Source: Datnioides undecimradiatus (Eukaryota; Chordata; Actinopteri; Lobotiformes; Datnioididae). Taken from it: a stretch of DNA of 64,000 nucleotides. The notes beneath the pieces were generated by a model, which had not been told where the DNA came from, searched no databases, and saw only the letters and a program-made list of their open reading frames with translations. This document shows positions 44,530-55,057 of the stretch, in pieces (the first letter of the stretch is position 1; each line of letters opens with the position of its first letter). The position numbers and the translations under genes were made by a program. The stretch is from positions 1 through 64,000 of the forward strand of contig WARS01002804.1 of NCBI GenBank assembly GCA_008933995.1, in the 5' to 3' direction.

Positions 44530-44853
44530 CGCTGCGATGATTCACTTTCCAGGAGCCGCGCGTCAAACGCTGCAGCTACGCCCCCGGTTACAGCTTCACG
44601 TCTACCCGTAAGCAGCCGCGTGTTCCACCGCTGCGACGTTCTGACCTGTCACGGCAGCGCAAGACCCGGGTGAAGCAAATTTAGTTAACAACGGCCCGGC
44701 TACTACGCGGAAGCCGTGACAGCACGAATGACAGCGCGCGGGCGGAGAGAGCTCGGCGTTATCAATCACGCCCCGCGCGTTTTCCTGCAAAGGCGCGCCA
44801 AGATGTCTGCCGTGATGAGGATCTACAGCGGCCCGTGTGTTACGGCGTCCTAA
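44530..44853 (+). promoter_or_regulatory. CpG-rich block with start-codon context
   Basis: Many CpG steps occur, with GC-box-like CACGCCCC (44767-44774) and CGCGCG clusters. A CCAAG-ATG-T start context lies at 44803 and opens a 16-codon frame, MSAVMRIYSGPCVTAS. The frame is too short to identify and no strong donor follows it. It could be a CpG-island promoter, an upstream ORF or chance. No gene is claimed. Confidence 0.22.
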
Positions 44854-45000
44854 TGCAATGACGTTAATAACAATATTAATAAGTTATAAGCTGCAAACGA
44901 AGGCGTGACAAATAAGGGGGACGTGAAGTGTTTAAATGGGTAGAAGCGTGTGTGACAGTGCAGATGTGACAGGAGTGGAGATGTCGGAGCCCATCTGAGA

Positions 45001-45028
45001 CACACACACACACACACACACACACACA
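45001..45028. repeat. (CA)n microsatellite
   Basis: Fourteen CA units. Confidence 0.95.
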
Positions 45029-45290
45029 GCCCAGTTAGAAATAGAAGTAGGAGGTAATAAGAATGGAGATTAGACTTTCGATTAAACTGCTTTCTTATTC
45101 TCCAGCCCTCCAACGGCTTTGACGCGCGGCGTCTGGCAGCGGCTGCAGCAGATTCGCCTTCAGCGTTTACAAACACAAACGACTTTGAACGCTCACTTCT
45201 GAGAGCGCGTCTGAGTTTCCAATCGGCAGCCACGGCACTCAAAGGGGAACGTGTCATCGCTCGTGCTGGGGAGGGAAAATTGCATTAGTG

Positions 45291-45291
45291 C

Positions 45292-45317
<26 letters not shown>
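45291..45317. repeat. (GT)n microsatellite
   Basis: About 13 GT units. Confidence 0.95.
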
Positions 45318-45322
<5 letters not shown>

Positions 45323-45449
45323 CATGCATATGCATATGGAGCAAAATACACAGCGACGTGAAATAAACAAAACAACAAGGAGGCTGTCGGCGGATAGAGC
45401 AGACGGGGTCATGGGAGACGGCGGTGATGGCGTGCGCACGTGCTCACAC

Positions 45450-45468
45450 GCACACACACACACACACA
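45450..45468. repeat. (CA)n microsatellite
   Basis: About nine CA units. Confidence 0.9.
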
Positions 45469-45469
45469 A

Positions 45470-47450
45470 AGGGGGTCACGACTAAAAACAGAAGTTAGTC
45501 AAAAGACAACCTGCTGTCACCGCATCACGGGCGCGCCAGGATCCGTGAGCAGGGGAGAAGACTCGAGATTCACACGTCTGCTCTCAAAAACACAAACGCC
45601 AGAAATTTACCACAGGCCGCCGCCGCGCGATTTCACCGCCGGATCTGTGAAGAGCCTGTGGCTTCTGGCTAACTTTCCGTTCTTGGCAGAGGGCGGCGAA
45701 GCCTGCGGCGACGATTTCATCATGTCGAGCTCTTTTGGCTTTTTCTCTGGGATGAAATGAAAAATAAACGGGAAGGAAGGAAACGAGAAGATTCACGAGT
45801 CTCCTCACTCCCGAGCCGCTTCCTGCAGCTTCTCCTGGAGGCGCGGTCCGATACAAATTAAGACTCGGTTAATCAGTTTTCTTGAGTTTGTTATAAGCAG
45901 CATCTAGATTCCACTCAAAACAAACTGCTATCAATCAATTCTGCGTTTATTCATTTAGCATCAGAGCACACGTTAACCTGCGCGCTCCGTCTGCAGACAC
46001 GTTTTAAAGTTTCGCGTCTTCTGCTGATCAAACAAATCTGTAGATTACGCAGCAAATGAATAGGAATTAGCCAGCTGGGAACATACGGATCAATGAAACA
46101 AGGTCGACGTTTCTCCTGTAATTAGCGCCAAATTACACCAGGATCCCTGCTGGGTATTTGTACAAAAACATGCAACACTTTTGTTTTTGCTTCCAGTTTT
46201 CTTTGCACACAAAAGCACACATTTGTCGCTACAGTGAAAACGAGGAGAGCGTGTCCACAAAGCGCTGTGGACTGTCCTGGGCACAGTCTGCAGCTGGATC
46301 TACAGCTAAACTCCAGTGGACCCTCCTGCAGGCTGCAGAGCAAGTGCGCGCTCCTGTAAAACTTGCAACGTCTGTGACACCGTGTCATGTGACCGCTGCA
46401 CGCTTTAAAGTGGCTTTTCATTGTGACTCATGCAACAGCAATCATACTGTTTAATCAGCATCTTGATTAAGGAGGATGGATAATCCCGGAAACCGAGTTA
46501 AACAATATCGTAAACATCACTACAAACCTACCGTGCACTCGGAAAAAAGTCTTTTTACTCCAACAAACGAGAGTGTTTGTCGTGTAAAGGACGAGCTGAT
46601 TCAAAGATGATGAAAGCTGCTGAAAGACGATGAAGCTCGGTCGGTAAGGTTGATCATTCAATCTAATCTATCCAACGTTCCTGAGAGCCGCAGCGACAAC
46701 GAGCTGGGAGTCAGAGGTCTGAACTGTGAGATGAACCAGTAACAGACCCTGTTATCGTGATATTCTGACACTGAGGTGCAATAGCTATGCAAAAGCAGTC
46801 TTATCTCATAAAAACAAGCGTTTGTGTTGCCACTTCAGTGGCCTTGTTTAGAGGTCGTGCAACCGTTTTCATTATTTTCTCCCCACGTGCATTTGCAAAA
46901 ACGCTGAAACGCAGAAACAAATCTCGCGCTGCAACAAAGCCACGCGTGCGGGTGCGACTCAACACCCGCAAATGCCACGAAAAGCAAAAAACACGCAGGG
47001 AAAAGAGAAAAACGCTGCCACTGTTCAATATTCAGCTGTGTTTGAATGGTTTCCTGTGCTGCAAGCTCTCATTTCATATATAGTAATAATACCAGCCACT
47101 CTGACGGAAGCTTGTAATGTTCACACTCGAGCAGATGTTCAGAGACTCAATTATACATTAATATATATTTATAAGTGGATAAAGTACACACTGCGCCACT
47201 CTGCTGCTCATCAGTCTCATTTATTTGTTTTATTTGTCAGTCGGGCCTCGCTCACATGCATAAGTGATTTTCTGTTTGCTTGCTTTCTGCCGTTGCTGTT
47301 GACTGAAATAAGTCTTTTTCACTTTTCTGTAATAACTTCGTTCCCGCGGACGGCGTGAGCGCAGATCGGGAGGAAATCAGAAGTTGAGCTGCAGAACTTC
47401 AGCCTGAGAATTAGCCGCCGACACAAAGAGGAAGTCTTGACAAGGTGTCA
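45470..47450. other. Unique DNA without supported gene
   Basis: No coding region was recognised; frames up to 128 codons (46972-47358) are featureless. A repeat-free stretch at about 46030-46145 with TAATTAGCG is enhancer-like in texture. Confidence 0.35.

Positions 47451-47452
<2 letters not shown>

Positions 47453-47491
<39 letters not shown>
47453..47491. repeat. (CAG)n triplet repeat
   Basis: Thirteen uninterrupted CAG units on the plus strand, the longest pure triplet array in the window. It does not lie in a supported reading frame. Confidence 0.97.
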
Positions 47492-47493
<2 letters not shown>

Positions 47494-47906
47494 CGCCACA
47501 GTCAGCAGGAACAACATATGGCTCCATTAAAAATAACACAAGTCAATTACTAGAGCAGGTTAGATCTGCCAACACAGCAGCTCAACCACCAAAAGGAATA
47601 CTTTAGTTTTACGAGGCGGCGGCCAGCACGGACCGGGCCGGACCGAAAACCGGTTTGCAACGTGAATCCAGACGCAAGTAAACGAATGTGGAGCAGGTTT
47701 TCCTGCATTGTCAGAGGCATGCAAACTGGACACCGCAACTCACGAACAGAGGCGTCTGCAGACCCTGGCCTGCTGTGACGGTTTGCTGTTGGCCTGCAGT
47801 GTGTTTTGTCCGCCCCCGCCTGCCGTTGTGTTGCAAAGCTGCTTCGCTCGGCTCTACGCGGCTGCCGTTTAACTCGTGCAGCTGGTGATACACGGGCGCG
47901 CTGATG

Positions 47907-48260
47907 GGTAGGTAAGAGGGAATCAAAAGAAGGTGGAGGAAGAGGAGGCAAGGCAAGGAACGGTGAGAGGAGAGGAAAGTGGGAAAGGAGGAAAGAAGTG
48001 GAAATGACAGGAGGTGAGGAAATGAGATATGAAGAGAAGGAGGGGAGGAAACAAGGAGAGGAACAGGGAAATGAAAGAGGAGAAGGAAGGAAAGGAGGAA
48101 AGAAGTGGAAATGACAGGAGGTGAGGAAATAAGATAGGAAGAGAAGGAGAGGAGGAAGTAAGAAGAGGAAAAGAGGAAAGCAAGGGCAGAAGGAAGGAAA
48201 GGAGGAAAGAAGAGAGTGAGGAAATTGGGTGAAACAGGGAAAGATGTGAGGAAATGAGGG
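47907..48260 (+). repeat. Polypurine tract 1 (GGAAA/GAGGA-rich)
   Basis: The plus strand is almost only A and G for about 350 bp, with repeated GAGGAAA, GGAAAGGAGGAAAGAAG and GTGGAAATGACAGGAGGTGA blocks. The segment 47951-48130 recurs at 49711-49890 at a constant offset of 1,760 bp with few mismatches. The 225-codon minus-strand frame over it, Ser/Pro/Phe/Leu rich, is an artefact. Confidence 0.93.
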
Positions 48261-49026
48261 CTTTGACTCGTCGCTGCAGGAAGAAGCGCGGTTGATAGAA
48301 ATTTCGTTAACGAAGGCTCAGTTTCCGTTAGCGCTGCAGCTACTGCTGCGCTCTTCCTGCTACGATGAGTCATCAAAGCGTCTTGCATCTGCAGGTTGAA
48401 GCTCTCCTGTGCGGCCGTTGGTTAAGTATTAGGTCGCCCTCTGTTCTGACTGGTATTTATGTGTTTATGGGTATACAGTTGGTGTGATCGACAGCTCCTG
48501 GGAGGTTTTTGCAGGAACTGATAACGTGAGAACGGTGCAACCTCAGTAAAGAGGGAGCATGAACGTCTGATCCCTCTCACCCTGAAGGTCTTGGCTGCAG
48601 CAGCAGTTGTGTTTATTTGTATTTGTATATTTATTTTTATAATCTAATGGCTCAGAGGTAGTTTGGCTGTAATGTGGATTCACAGCAGACGGGAAGAACC
48701 CAGATCCTCCGACCCACTGATGCTGAGGTTTAACTAATTCACTTTTTGGGTTTAGTTCATAAACTTTCCGTCTTCTTCTTTACTTTTAGACATCTTTGCA
48801 AAAAGGCTTTCCTGCAGGTTGCGGCCTATGACAGACGTGTGCACCCGCTGTTTCACTAAAGGCCTGATTAGACATTACACAGCCTGTATGTCGTTCGTTT
48901 ATAGTTTTATATGCGGTTTTATTTTTATTATGTTAAGTGAAAAACTGAGTGTGCGTCTAATATCGTGCAAAGGAAGGAAACATCTACGACAACACAGAAC
49001 TACTGTATCCTAAAGTGGTCAGTGCA

Positions 49027-49030
<4 letters not shown>
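48261..49030. other. Unique spacer between the two polypurine tracts
   Basis: Ordinary mixed-composition DNA with no recognised gene or repeat. Confidence 0.4.

Positions 49031-49061
<31 letters not shown>
49031..49061. repeat. (AC)n microsatellite
   Basis: About 15 AC units. Confidence 0.95.
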
Positions 49062-49062
<1 letters not shown>

Positions 49063-49180
49063 CACTTATATCACATAGACAAGACCAGGCATAGAAATGG
49101 TGTGTTACAGGAGTCAAAGGGCTTCGTACCATTTTCACCTCACCAACCCCGAGGCTATTTCTGCTCTATATTTATGGCTC

Positions 49181-49209
49181 TGTGTGCGTGTGTGTGTGTG
49201 TGTGTGTGT
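49181..49209. repeat. (TG)n microsatellite
   Basis: TG units with one CG step. Confidence 0.95.
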
Positions 49210-49275
49210 CGGCAGCTCTCGCCTCAGGCACATCAAACTCTCAGCATGTAAGGATGAACTAACAGGCATCAAGCA

Positions 49276-49276
<1 letters not shown>

Positions 49277-49313
<37 letters not shown>
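49277..49313. repeat. (AC)n microsatellite
   Basis: About 18 AC units, the third dinucleotide array in 300 bp. Confidence 0.95.
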
Positions 49314-49315
<2 letters not shown>

Positions 49316-49425
49316 GATACACATTATCATCACACGGCCCTATTTTGGTCTGATCCCAACCTTGAAATGACCCGCTCTCAACCCGCCGTCACGCTACAAG
49401 ACCGACACCGGACCTCACGCTGTGA

Positions 49426-50630
49426 CAGAGAGAGGGAGGGAGATGAGAGGAGCAACTGAGGAGAGGAATAAATGAGCAGGTGAGGAAACGGAGACGGGAA
49501 AAGAAAGGAAAGAGGGAAGGAGGAGGATGGAGATTAAGGACAGGAGGGGAGGGAAGGAAGAGTGATGGACAGACGAAACGAGAGGAGGACGGAGGAGATG
49601 AAAGAAGAGTTTAGGAAGAGAAGCTGTGGGAGAGGAGAGGAGGGAAGGAAACATGACAAGAGGAGGACAGAGGGTAGATGAGAGGAAATCAGAAGGAGGA
49701 GGAGGAGGCAAGGCAAGGAACGATGAGAGGAGAGGAAAGTGGGAAAGGAGGAAAGAAGGGGAAATGACAGGAGGTGAGGAAATGAGATGGGAAGAGAAGG
49801 AGAGGAGGAAACAAGGAGAGGAACAGGGGAATGAAAGAGGAGAAGGAAGGAAAGGAGGAAAGAAGTGGAAATGACAGGAGGTGAGGAGCAAAGGAGGAGG
49901 AAATAAGATAGGAAGAGAAGGAGAGGAGGAAAGCAAGGGCAGAAGGAAGGAAAGGAGGAAAGAAGAGAGTGAGGAAATTGGGTGAAATAAGGAAAGGTGT
50001 GAGGAAACAAGGTGAGGAGAAGGAGAATAAAGAGAATAAGGAGAGGAGAAATAAAGTGAGGGAAGGAAAAGAGGAAACAAAGGGGTGGAGGAAGGGAGGA
50101 AAGATAAGTGAAATGAAAAGAAAAGAAAGGGTGGTGAGAAGAGAAGGAGAGAAGGAAGGAAGGAAAATGAGGAAGCATAAAAGGGAGAAACGATGGAGGA
50201 AAGAAAGAAGAAAGGGAAGGGAGGAGGACGTGAAAGGAAAGGAAGGAAGGAGAGGAAAACAATGTCAATAGAGGAGGAAGAGGAGATGAAAAGAGGAAAC
50301 GAGGTGAGAAGTAGAGGAGATGGAATGAGGAGACAAGAGGAGAAGAAGGAGAGGAAACGAGGGATGAAGAAAGGAAAGGATGGGCAAGTGTGAGGAGGAG
50401 AGAAGAGGAAAATGGGAAGGAAGTGAAACAAGGTGAGAAAAGAGGAGGGAGGAGAGGAGAAACAAGGCGATGAGGGAGGAGGAAGTGAAAAGATGGATGA
50501 GGGAAGGAAAGGAAAAGTGAAAAAGGAGGCAAAATTAAAGGAAAGGAAACAAATGCAGAGGAAAGGAGATGAAATAGGTGAGAAGGGGAGAGGAAAGGGG
50601 AGGAAGGAGGAAGGAGAGGAGGGCGCAGGC
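49426..50630 (+). repeat. Polypurine tract 2 (~1.2 kb)
   Basis: About 1.2 kb of nearly uninterrupted purines on the plus strand, built from GAGGA, GGAAGGAAAGG and AGGAGAGGAAA words in irregular higher-order arrangement. It contains the block shared with tract 1. Minus-strand frames of 338 and 373 codons (49415-50431, 49534-50655) read as Ser/Pro/Phe/Leu strings and exist because the pyrimidine strand has few stop codons. They are not genes. Confidence 0.95.
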
Positions 50631-51400
50631 TGCAGCTTGTTGAGTGTGTAAACATGTGATAAGCAGCAGCGATCCGGCTTTATCTGCCGGCGGAGGGAAA
50701 CAGATAAGAGCTAATCTATTCTGATCATATTCACACACAGTCACACACTTTAAAGAGACGCTGCTGCCGCGTGTCGCGTCACAGCAGCCGACATGATTAG
50801 TCACCGATCAGTCGGTTACATGAGCGCGGCGGAACAGGAAGTGGCCGCCGTGCTCCGGCCTTTATGTTCCCTGTGGTCTCTCTAATGTGTGTAGTCCCCA
50901 AAATGCTTAATGATCAGTGATTAAAATAATTGTTTTCAAGCCAAAATGTCGGTTTTATGATAATAATTCAAACATCTCGGGGATTTGGTCTGTTTTCTGT
51001 GCAAAATATGATTAAAAGCATTTCATTTAGATCCAGTTTGTGCATTTCGCTTGTCATTCATGCGCCCGGTGCACCCTTTGCTTCCACTGTTAATCAGGAA
51101 AACACGCCTCGTCCCAGCCTTTCTGTGTATTTTACATAAGGAAGCCTGGGATAAAGTGCGTTTTCCTGATTGATAGTAAAAGCCGGAGGTGCACTGGGTC
51201 GCGCACGATGACTGAAACGCAGGAACTGAATGCAATGTGTTACAGATGTATGTTTATGTGTGTTTTAAATGTAAGTAAACATGGCGTGGAAGCCGCTTTC
51301 CTATGTGAAAATGAGGATTAGCGGCGGCGGGTGTGCCTCCACCCCTGCGGACCTGCAGCGGGCTGCCGGCCGTGTTTCCCGCTCCGTCTCTAAACCATGA
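50631..51400. other. Unique DNA without recognised gene
   Basis: No coding gene or mobile element was seen. GC-rich near 51300-51390. Confidence 0.4.
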
Positions 51401-51560
51401 CACTGCAGAAGTCCATAGGCCAAGAACAGCCGGAGGGGCTTCAAGTGCAATATCACATTTTCATAATGAGAGCCAATGAGCTGTAAATCCCTGCTGACAG
51501 AGTTATGGAGCGAGAAGAGCTTATGGCGGCGATACTGAAACTATTAAACAGCCGCCTCCC
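51400..51560. promoter_or_regulatory. Candidate conserved noncoding island
   Basis: A repeat-free stretch including AAGTGCAATATCACATTTTC and TTCATAATGAGAGCCAATGA, with no frame of note. It has the texture of a vertebrate conserved noncoding element; conservation itself could not be tested. Confidence 0.27.
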
Positions 51561-51580
51561 TCCGGCGCAAGGTGCTGGGC

Positions 51581-51598
51581 GTGTGTGTGTGTGTGTGT
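51581..51598. repeat. (GT)n microsatellite
   Basis: About nine GT units. Confidence 0.9.
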
Positions 51599-51753
51599 TT
51601 GTAAACACACTGTATATTTATATGTGTGTTAGTCAGCATTAACAAGAAACAGCTGCATGCGGCGGTTCACTGCTAATCTCCCGTCGTGACGCTCAGATTC
51701 TCCTGGTTTACAAGCTACGTTTTTTTTTTAATTAAGCAGCTCCCACAATGCCA

Positions 51754-51754
<1 letters not shown>

Positions 51755-51794
<40 letters not shown>

Positions 51795-51801
51795 CGCGCG
51801 A
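51755..51801. repeat. (TG)n(CG)n alternating array
   Basis: About 18 TG units pass directly into CGTGCGCGCG, a 45-bp alternating purine-pyrimidine run. Confidence 0.95.
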
Positions 51802-53129
51802 CTCCTCTCATCTGAGACAAAAATATGGACGCAGCAGCAGGTTTCTTTATGGAATAATAAATCTTTTTTGATTGTTTTATCGGTGATTCATTGTTTTTCG
51901 ACGAGTAAATACTTTAACGCCGGCGTCCGCTGCTCACAGAACTTCACTGGAATGAACCCGGTGGAAAAAAACGTCTAAAAGAGAAAATATTATAATAAAA
52001 AATGCTGAAAAATTAGATGCAAAATACAAAAATAGGAGACAATAAATCAAAAATGGGGCCAGTCGAGGTAAATATGCTTATCTTACCATAATAAATTAAT
52101 AAACAGATAACAGCCTGTTACTGGTTTCATTTGGTTTCCTGTCGACAGCGTCATCGTCTCCTCTCTGTGCCTGTGTCTGTGTGTCAGCAGCTTGATAAAC
52201 TGACTCTGGATCAGCTGTAAGACACATTTCTGTGCTCCTCTTTTCAGCCGCTGCTTGTTTTTAACTCTGTATCTGAAGCAGATGAAGGATTTCAGTCGTC
52301 GGACGTCTGGATCTGAAGTTATCAGAGAAACAAGCTGAGCAAACGTTAGCAGCAGCTCGGCTCGCCGCCCCTCCAGGACGTCCCGTGTGCGGCCGACAGC
52401 GTGGGAGAAACAGTGGTTTTTAAGGTGGAACTGCTTTATTCAGTGTTTCTCTGGGTTTGAATCAGCGGCTCTGTTTGTTTTGGAGAGGAGGAGACCTCTG
52501 TGGAGAATTCAGCTCCCAGTAAAAACCTCCTGAACCATCAACACTGAAGGAATCCCAGCTGACAGGAAGACAACAACTCCCAGCATCCCACGCTGCTGCA
52601 GGACGTCACATGACTGTTTTGCTTCTTGAGTACCTTTAAACTGATCGTTAATGAGCAATAATGAGCAGCTATGCTACAGATCTCTAATTGGTCCTCATGA
52701 GGAATCATCATGTCGTCCTCCGCAGGAAGGTGAAGAGGTCACCTCAGCAGAACCTCTGCAGCTGGCGGCCATGTTTTTTTGTTTGTTTGTTTGTTTGTTT
52801 TGCTCAAGGACACTTCAGCGCGGTCGGGGTGGGGGTTTTAACTGCGGGCGGTGTTTTCAGAGCTCGGCTCAAAGAAGGGTAGAATAAATGTAGCTGCTAA
52901 AAACAAATTAATTGCAAAGAGACTCTCAACTCTCACTGGTTCCGCCTGCAGGAGTGTGTGTGCGCGCAACTGTGTGTGTTTGTGCGTGTGCCTCGGGCTA
53001 ATGAGGAGCGACAGAGCGCACTGGGGCGAGTTGCGGTGCACGAGGTGTAAGGGTTTCTGTAAACTCACGTGCTGGTCCACGTTTGTACAGGTAACTGATT
53101 TCACTGCTTTGTCTCAAACCCAGCGATTC

Positions 53130-53130
<1 letters not shown>
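51802..53130. other. Unique DNA with minor simple repeats
   Basis: Contains a (TTTG)n run at about 52777-52800 and broken GT sequence at about 52955-52992. No gene was recognised. Confidence 0.4.

Positions 53131-53170
<40 letters not shown>
53131..53170. repeat. (GT)n microsatellite
   Basis: Twenty uninterrupted GT units. Confidence 0.97.
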
Positions 53171-53171
<1 letters not shown>

Positions 53172-53914
53172 GCTGCACAAGCAAACACACTTTGCATTGA
53201 TCCTCTGCAGGTTGGCACTAACCTACGGTAACCGACCACATGCTCACAACAACGCTGCAGTTCAGCGAACGCGACTGCAGTGAAAACACAAGTTGCTGAG
53301 TCGCTGGTGTGTCGTCCAGACGTGACATAGTCGAGATCAAAACAAACGCGGCCACGTAATTATCTCACCCGTCCGCGCCGTCCCGCTTCGCTTCATCACG
53401 TCACGTCACTTTAATCACAGCAGCTCATCTGCCAATTCGCTCGGCTTTGATCGCGTCCCCAGTGATCAGAGGAAATGAGGCTGCTCTCTCCGTTTCCTGT
53501 GATCCAGAGGAGAGGAGCGGATTCCAGTCGCCGAAAACCGCCGTTTCATCAGCCGAGATCTCGTGGGACGGTTCGTAAATAGCACGCCGCTTTCAAAGAT
53601 CGTTTCACGTGTCATTTAACGTAATCCGCTTTTTGGTAGATTAGAGTCAGGTGACCGTCTTTTGTCATCATAGCTGTGTTTTTATAGGTCCATCCTGGTT
53701 TAGGGTTAAATCTGGTTTAGGTAACGTTTGCATGGAGTTCGTTGAAACAAGTCAAAGCTGACTTTCGGTTTCGTACAGGACACGAAACCCCATCTCCTGG
53801 GTGAAGGTCTTGTATTTGTTTGTCCGCCGTAAATGGCCGTTCTTAACTAAAGCTACAAATGTGTTGCGACTCTTTTACTGAAAACCTTATTTACTTTGCT
53901 CTGTAACGTAGAAG

Positions 53915-53985
53915 AGTCATTGAGTAGAGGGGCAGCCGACGGAAATACTAAAAGTACAAGTGCCTGGATTTGTACTTCGAGCACT
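53915..53985 (-). mobile_element. Weak fragment of the teleost 'tactttac' repeat
   Basis: AAATACTAAAAGTACAAGTG (53943-53962) and a TTTGTACTTCGAGCACTTTC stretch resemble the inner part of the family at 29.0-29.5 kb, in the same orientation as that copy. It is short and diverged. Confidence 0.4.
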
Positions 53986-54375
53986 TTCTATCTTGTGCAG
54001 CGCTTCTCCTGCAGGTTCCACAGTGTGACGGGCGCAGAGCGAACCACAAAGAAGCTGCAAGACAAAAACTACTGAATGCTGCCCAACAACATCTAAAACT
54101 GTCCTTCTAGGGCAGGCACGGGGCAAACTACGGCCCCCGGGCCACATACGGCCCTTTGGGCTTTTTAATCCGGCCCGCCGTATATTTGTTCAGAATTGTC
54201 CAAATCACAGTTGAGACTACATTCATTTAGCCTTTTCCTGCACTACCCGGCGTCTCAGTTGACTCCACAAGGTGGCGCGTTGACTTGACTTTGTTGACTT
54301 TGTTGACTTGACTCAGTTGACTCCCGGCTGTTCTCTCTGCTTTTACTTTGCCACTGCTTTGAACCATCTGCAACG

Positions 54376-54521
54376 ATGGGTGGACCAAAGAAAAGCAAAG
54401 TCAGTGAGCGTTTAACAAGTCCGATCAAAGGCTGGTCGTCTTATTTGCCGTGAAACCGCTGCGGTTCTCAAAGAACATCAGCCGTCACTTTTCCACCAAG
54501 CATGCTAATTACGCTAGCAAC
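54376..54521 (+). pseudogene. hAT transposase N-terminus (BED zinc finger), broken
   Basis: The first frame stops early, shortly after WSSYLP. The zinc-finger part needs two further frames: LICRETAAVLKEH in one, SRHFSTKHANYASN in the next. The C-x-x-C pair is reduced to one visible Cys, and the HxxTKH end of the finger is preserved. In intact relatives this domain binds the transposon ends. At least two frameshifts make it non-functional even before the insertion at 54522. Confidence 0.8.
54514..54521 (+). repeat. Left 8-bp target site duplication
   Basis: CTAGCAAC next to the inner element. The right copy, CCAGCAAC, differs by one base. Eight base pairs is the hAT target length. Confidence 0.75.
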
Positions 54522-55049
54522 TAGCGGTGGGCGGATCGATCCAAACATCGATATTAAGTGTAATGAGATCAGTACTAATGATCTCATTACACTTAATGAG
54601 GCGCACTTTGCTCCTCCTCCCTGTTGTTTTAATGTTGTACTGAGAACTTTTATTTAATGTTTGTGTTGTAGTTTCTGATCACTCTGCCTGGAAAAAAGAA
54701 TTTGTTTTCATTTGTCCTCCGGTGATCAGTTTGTGCACTTTGTTTGGTTAAGAAGAAACAATCCAGACATGGCAGTGTTTGGGGGAAAACTGTTTTGTTC
54801 CTGTTCTGTTGTTTCTGAACAAAAACTTTTATTATGATAATAAAATATTTTCTATTTACCTATAAACTTCGTCCTGGGTTTTAACTAATTAATAATCCAA
54901 AGGAAAAATCACAAAAACACTTCATTCAGATGTAGCATTTGATGATGGATCCACCTTAATTATTAAAAAGTATCGGTTTTGGGTGTTGGTATCGGCGATA
55001 TTGGCCCTGTATTTACTTGATATCGGATCGATACCAAATCTACCAACTA
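54522..55049. mobile_element. Non-autonomous hAT-like element nested in the transposase
   Basis: The 528-bp insert starts TAGCGGTGGGCGGATCGATC. Its other end, read inverted, is TAGTTGGTAGATTTGGTATC, so the termini share TAG-GGT-type ends with divergence inward. Subterminal GATATCGG/GGATCGATACC words near 54990-55034 are typical of a fish element family I recognise. It is flanked by an 8-bp duplication with one mismatch. Discounting the insert and one target copy, the host transposase frame continues in phase from YASN to QSTQ, which fixes the boundaries. No transposase is encoded within. Confidence 0.82.
54553..54597. repeat. Perfect 19-bp inverted repeat (hairpin)
   Basis: ATTAAGTGTAATGAGATCA (54553-54571) and its exact reverse complement (54579-54597) are separated by GTACTAA. 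It lies near the left end of the nested hAT-like element. Confidence 0.95.
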
Positions 55050-55057
55050 CCAGCAAC
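55050..55057 (+). repeat. Right 8-bp target site duplication
   Basis: CCAGCAAC, seven of eight bases identical to the left copy CTAGCAAC. Confidence 0.75.

Noticed and set aside
47711-48388. 225-codon minus-strand ORF
   Set aside because: Most of it is translated from polypurine tract 1. The rest is unrelated unique DNA.
49415-50655. Two long overlapping minus-strand ORFs (338 and 373 codons)
   Set aside because: They are the pyrimidine strand of a purine tract. Composition is almost only Ser, Pro, Phe and Leu, both frames are open at once, and no domain exists.
53690-53780. GGTTTAGGGTTAAATCTGGT considered as a telomere-like or repeat fragment
   Set aside because: Too short and diverged for interstitial telomeric repeats, and no family match.
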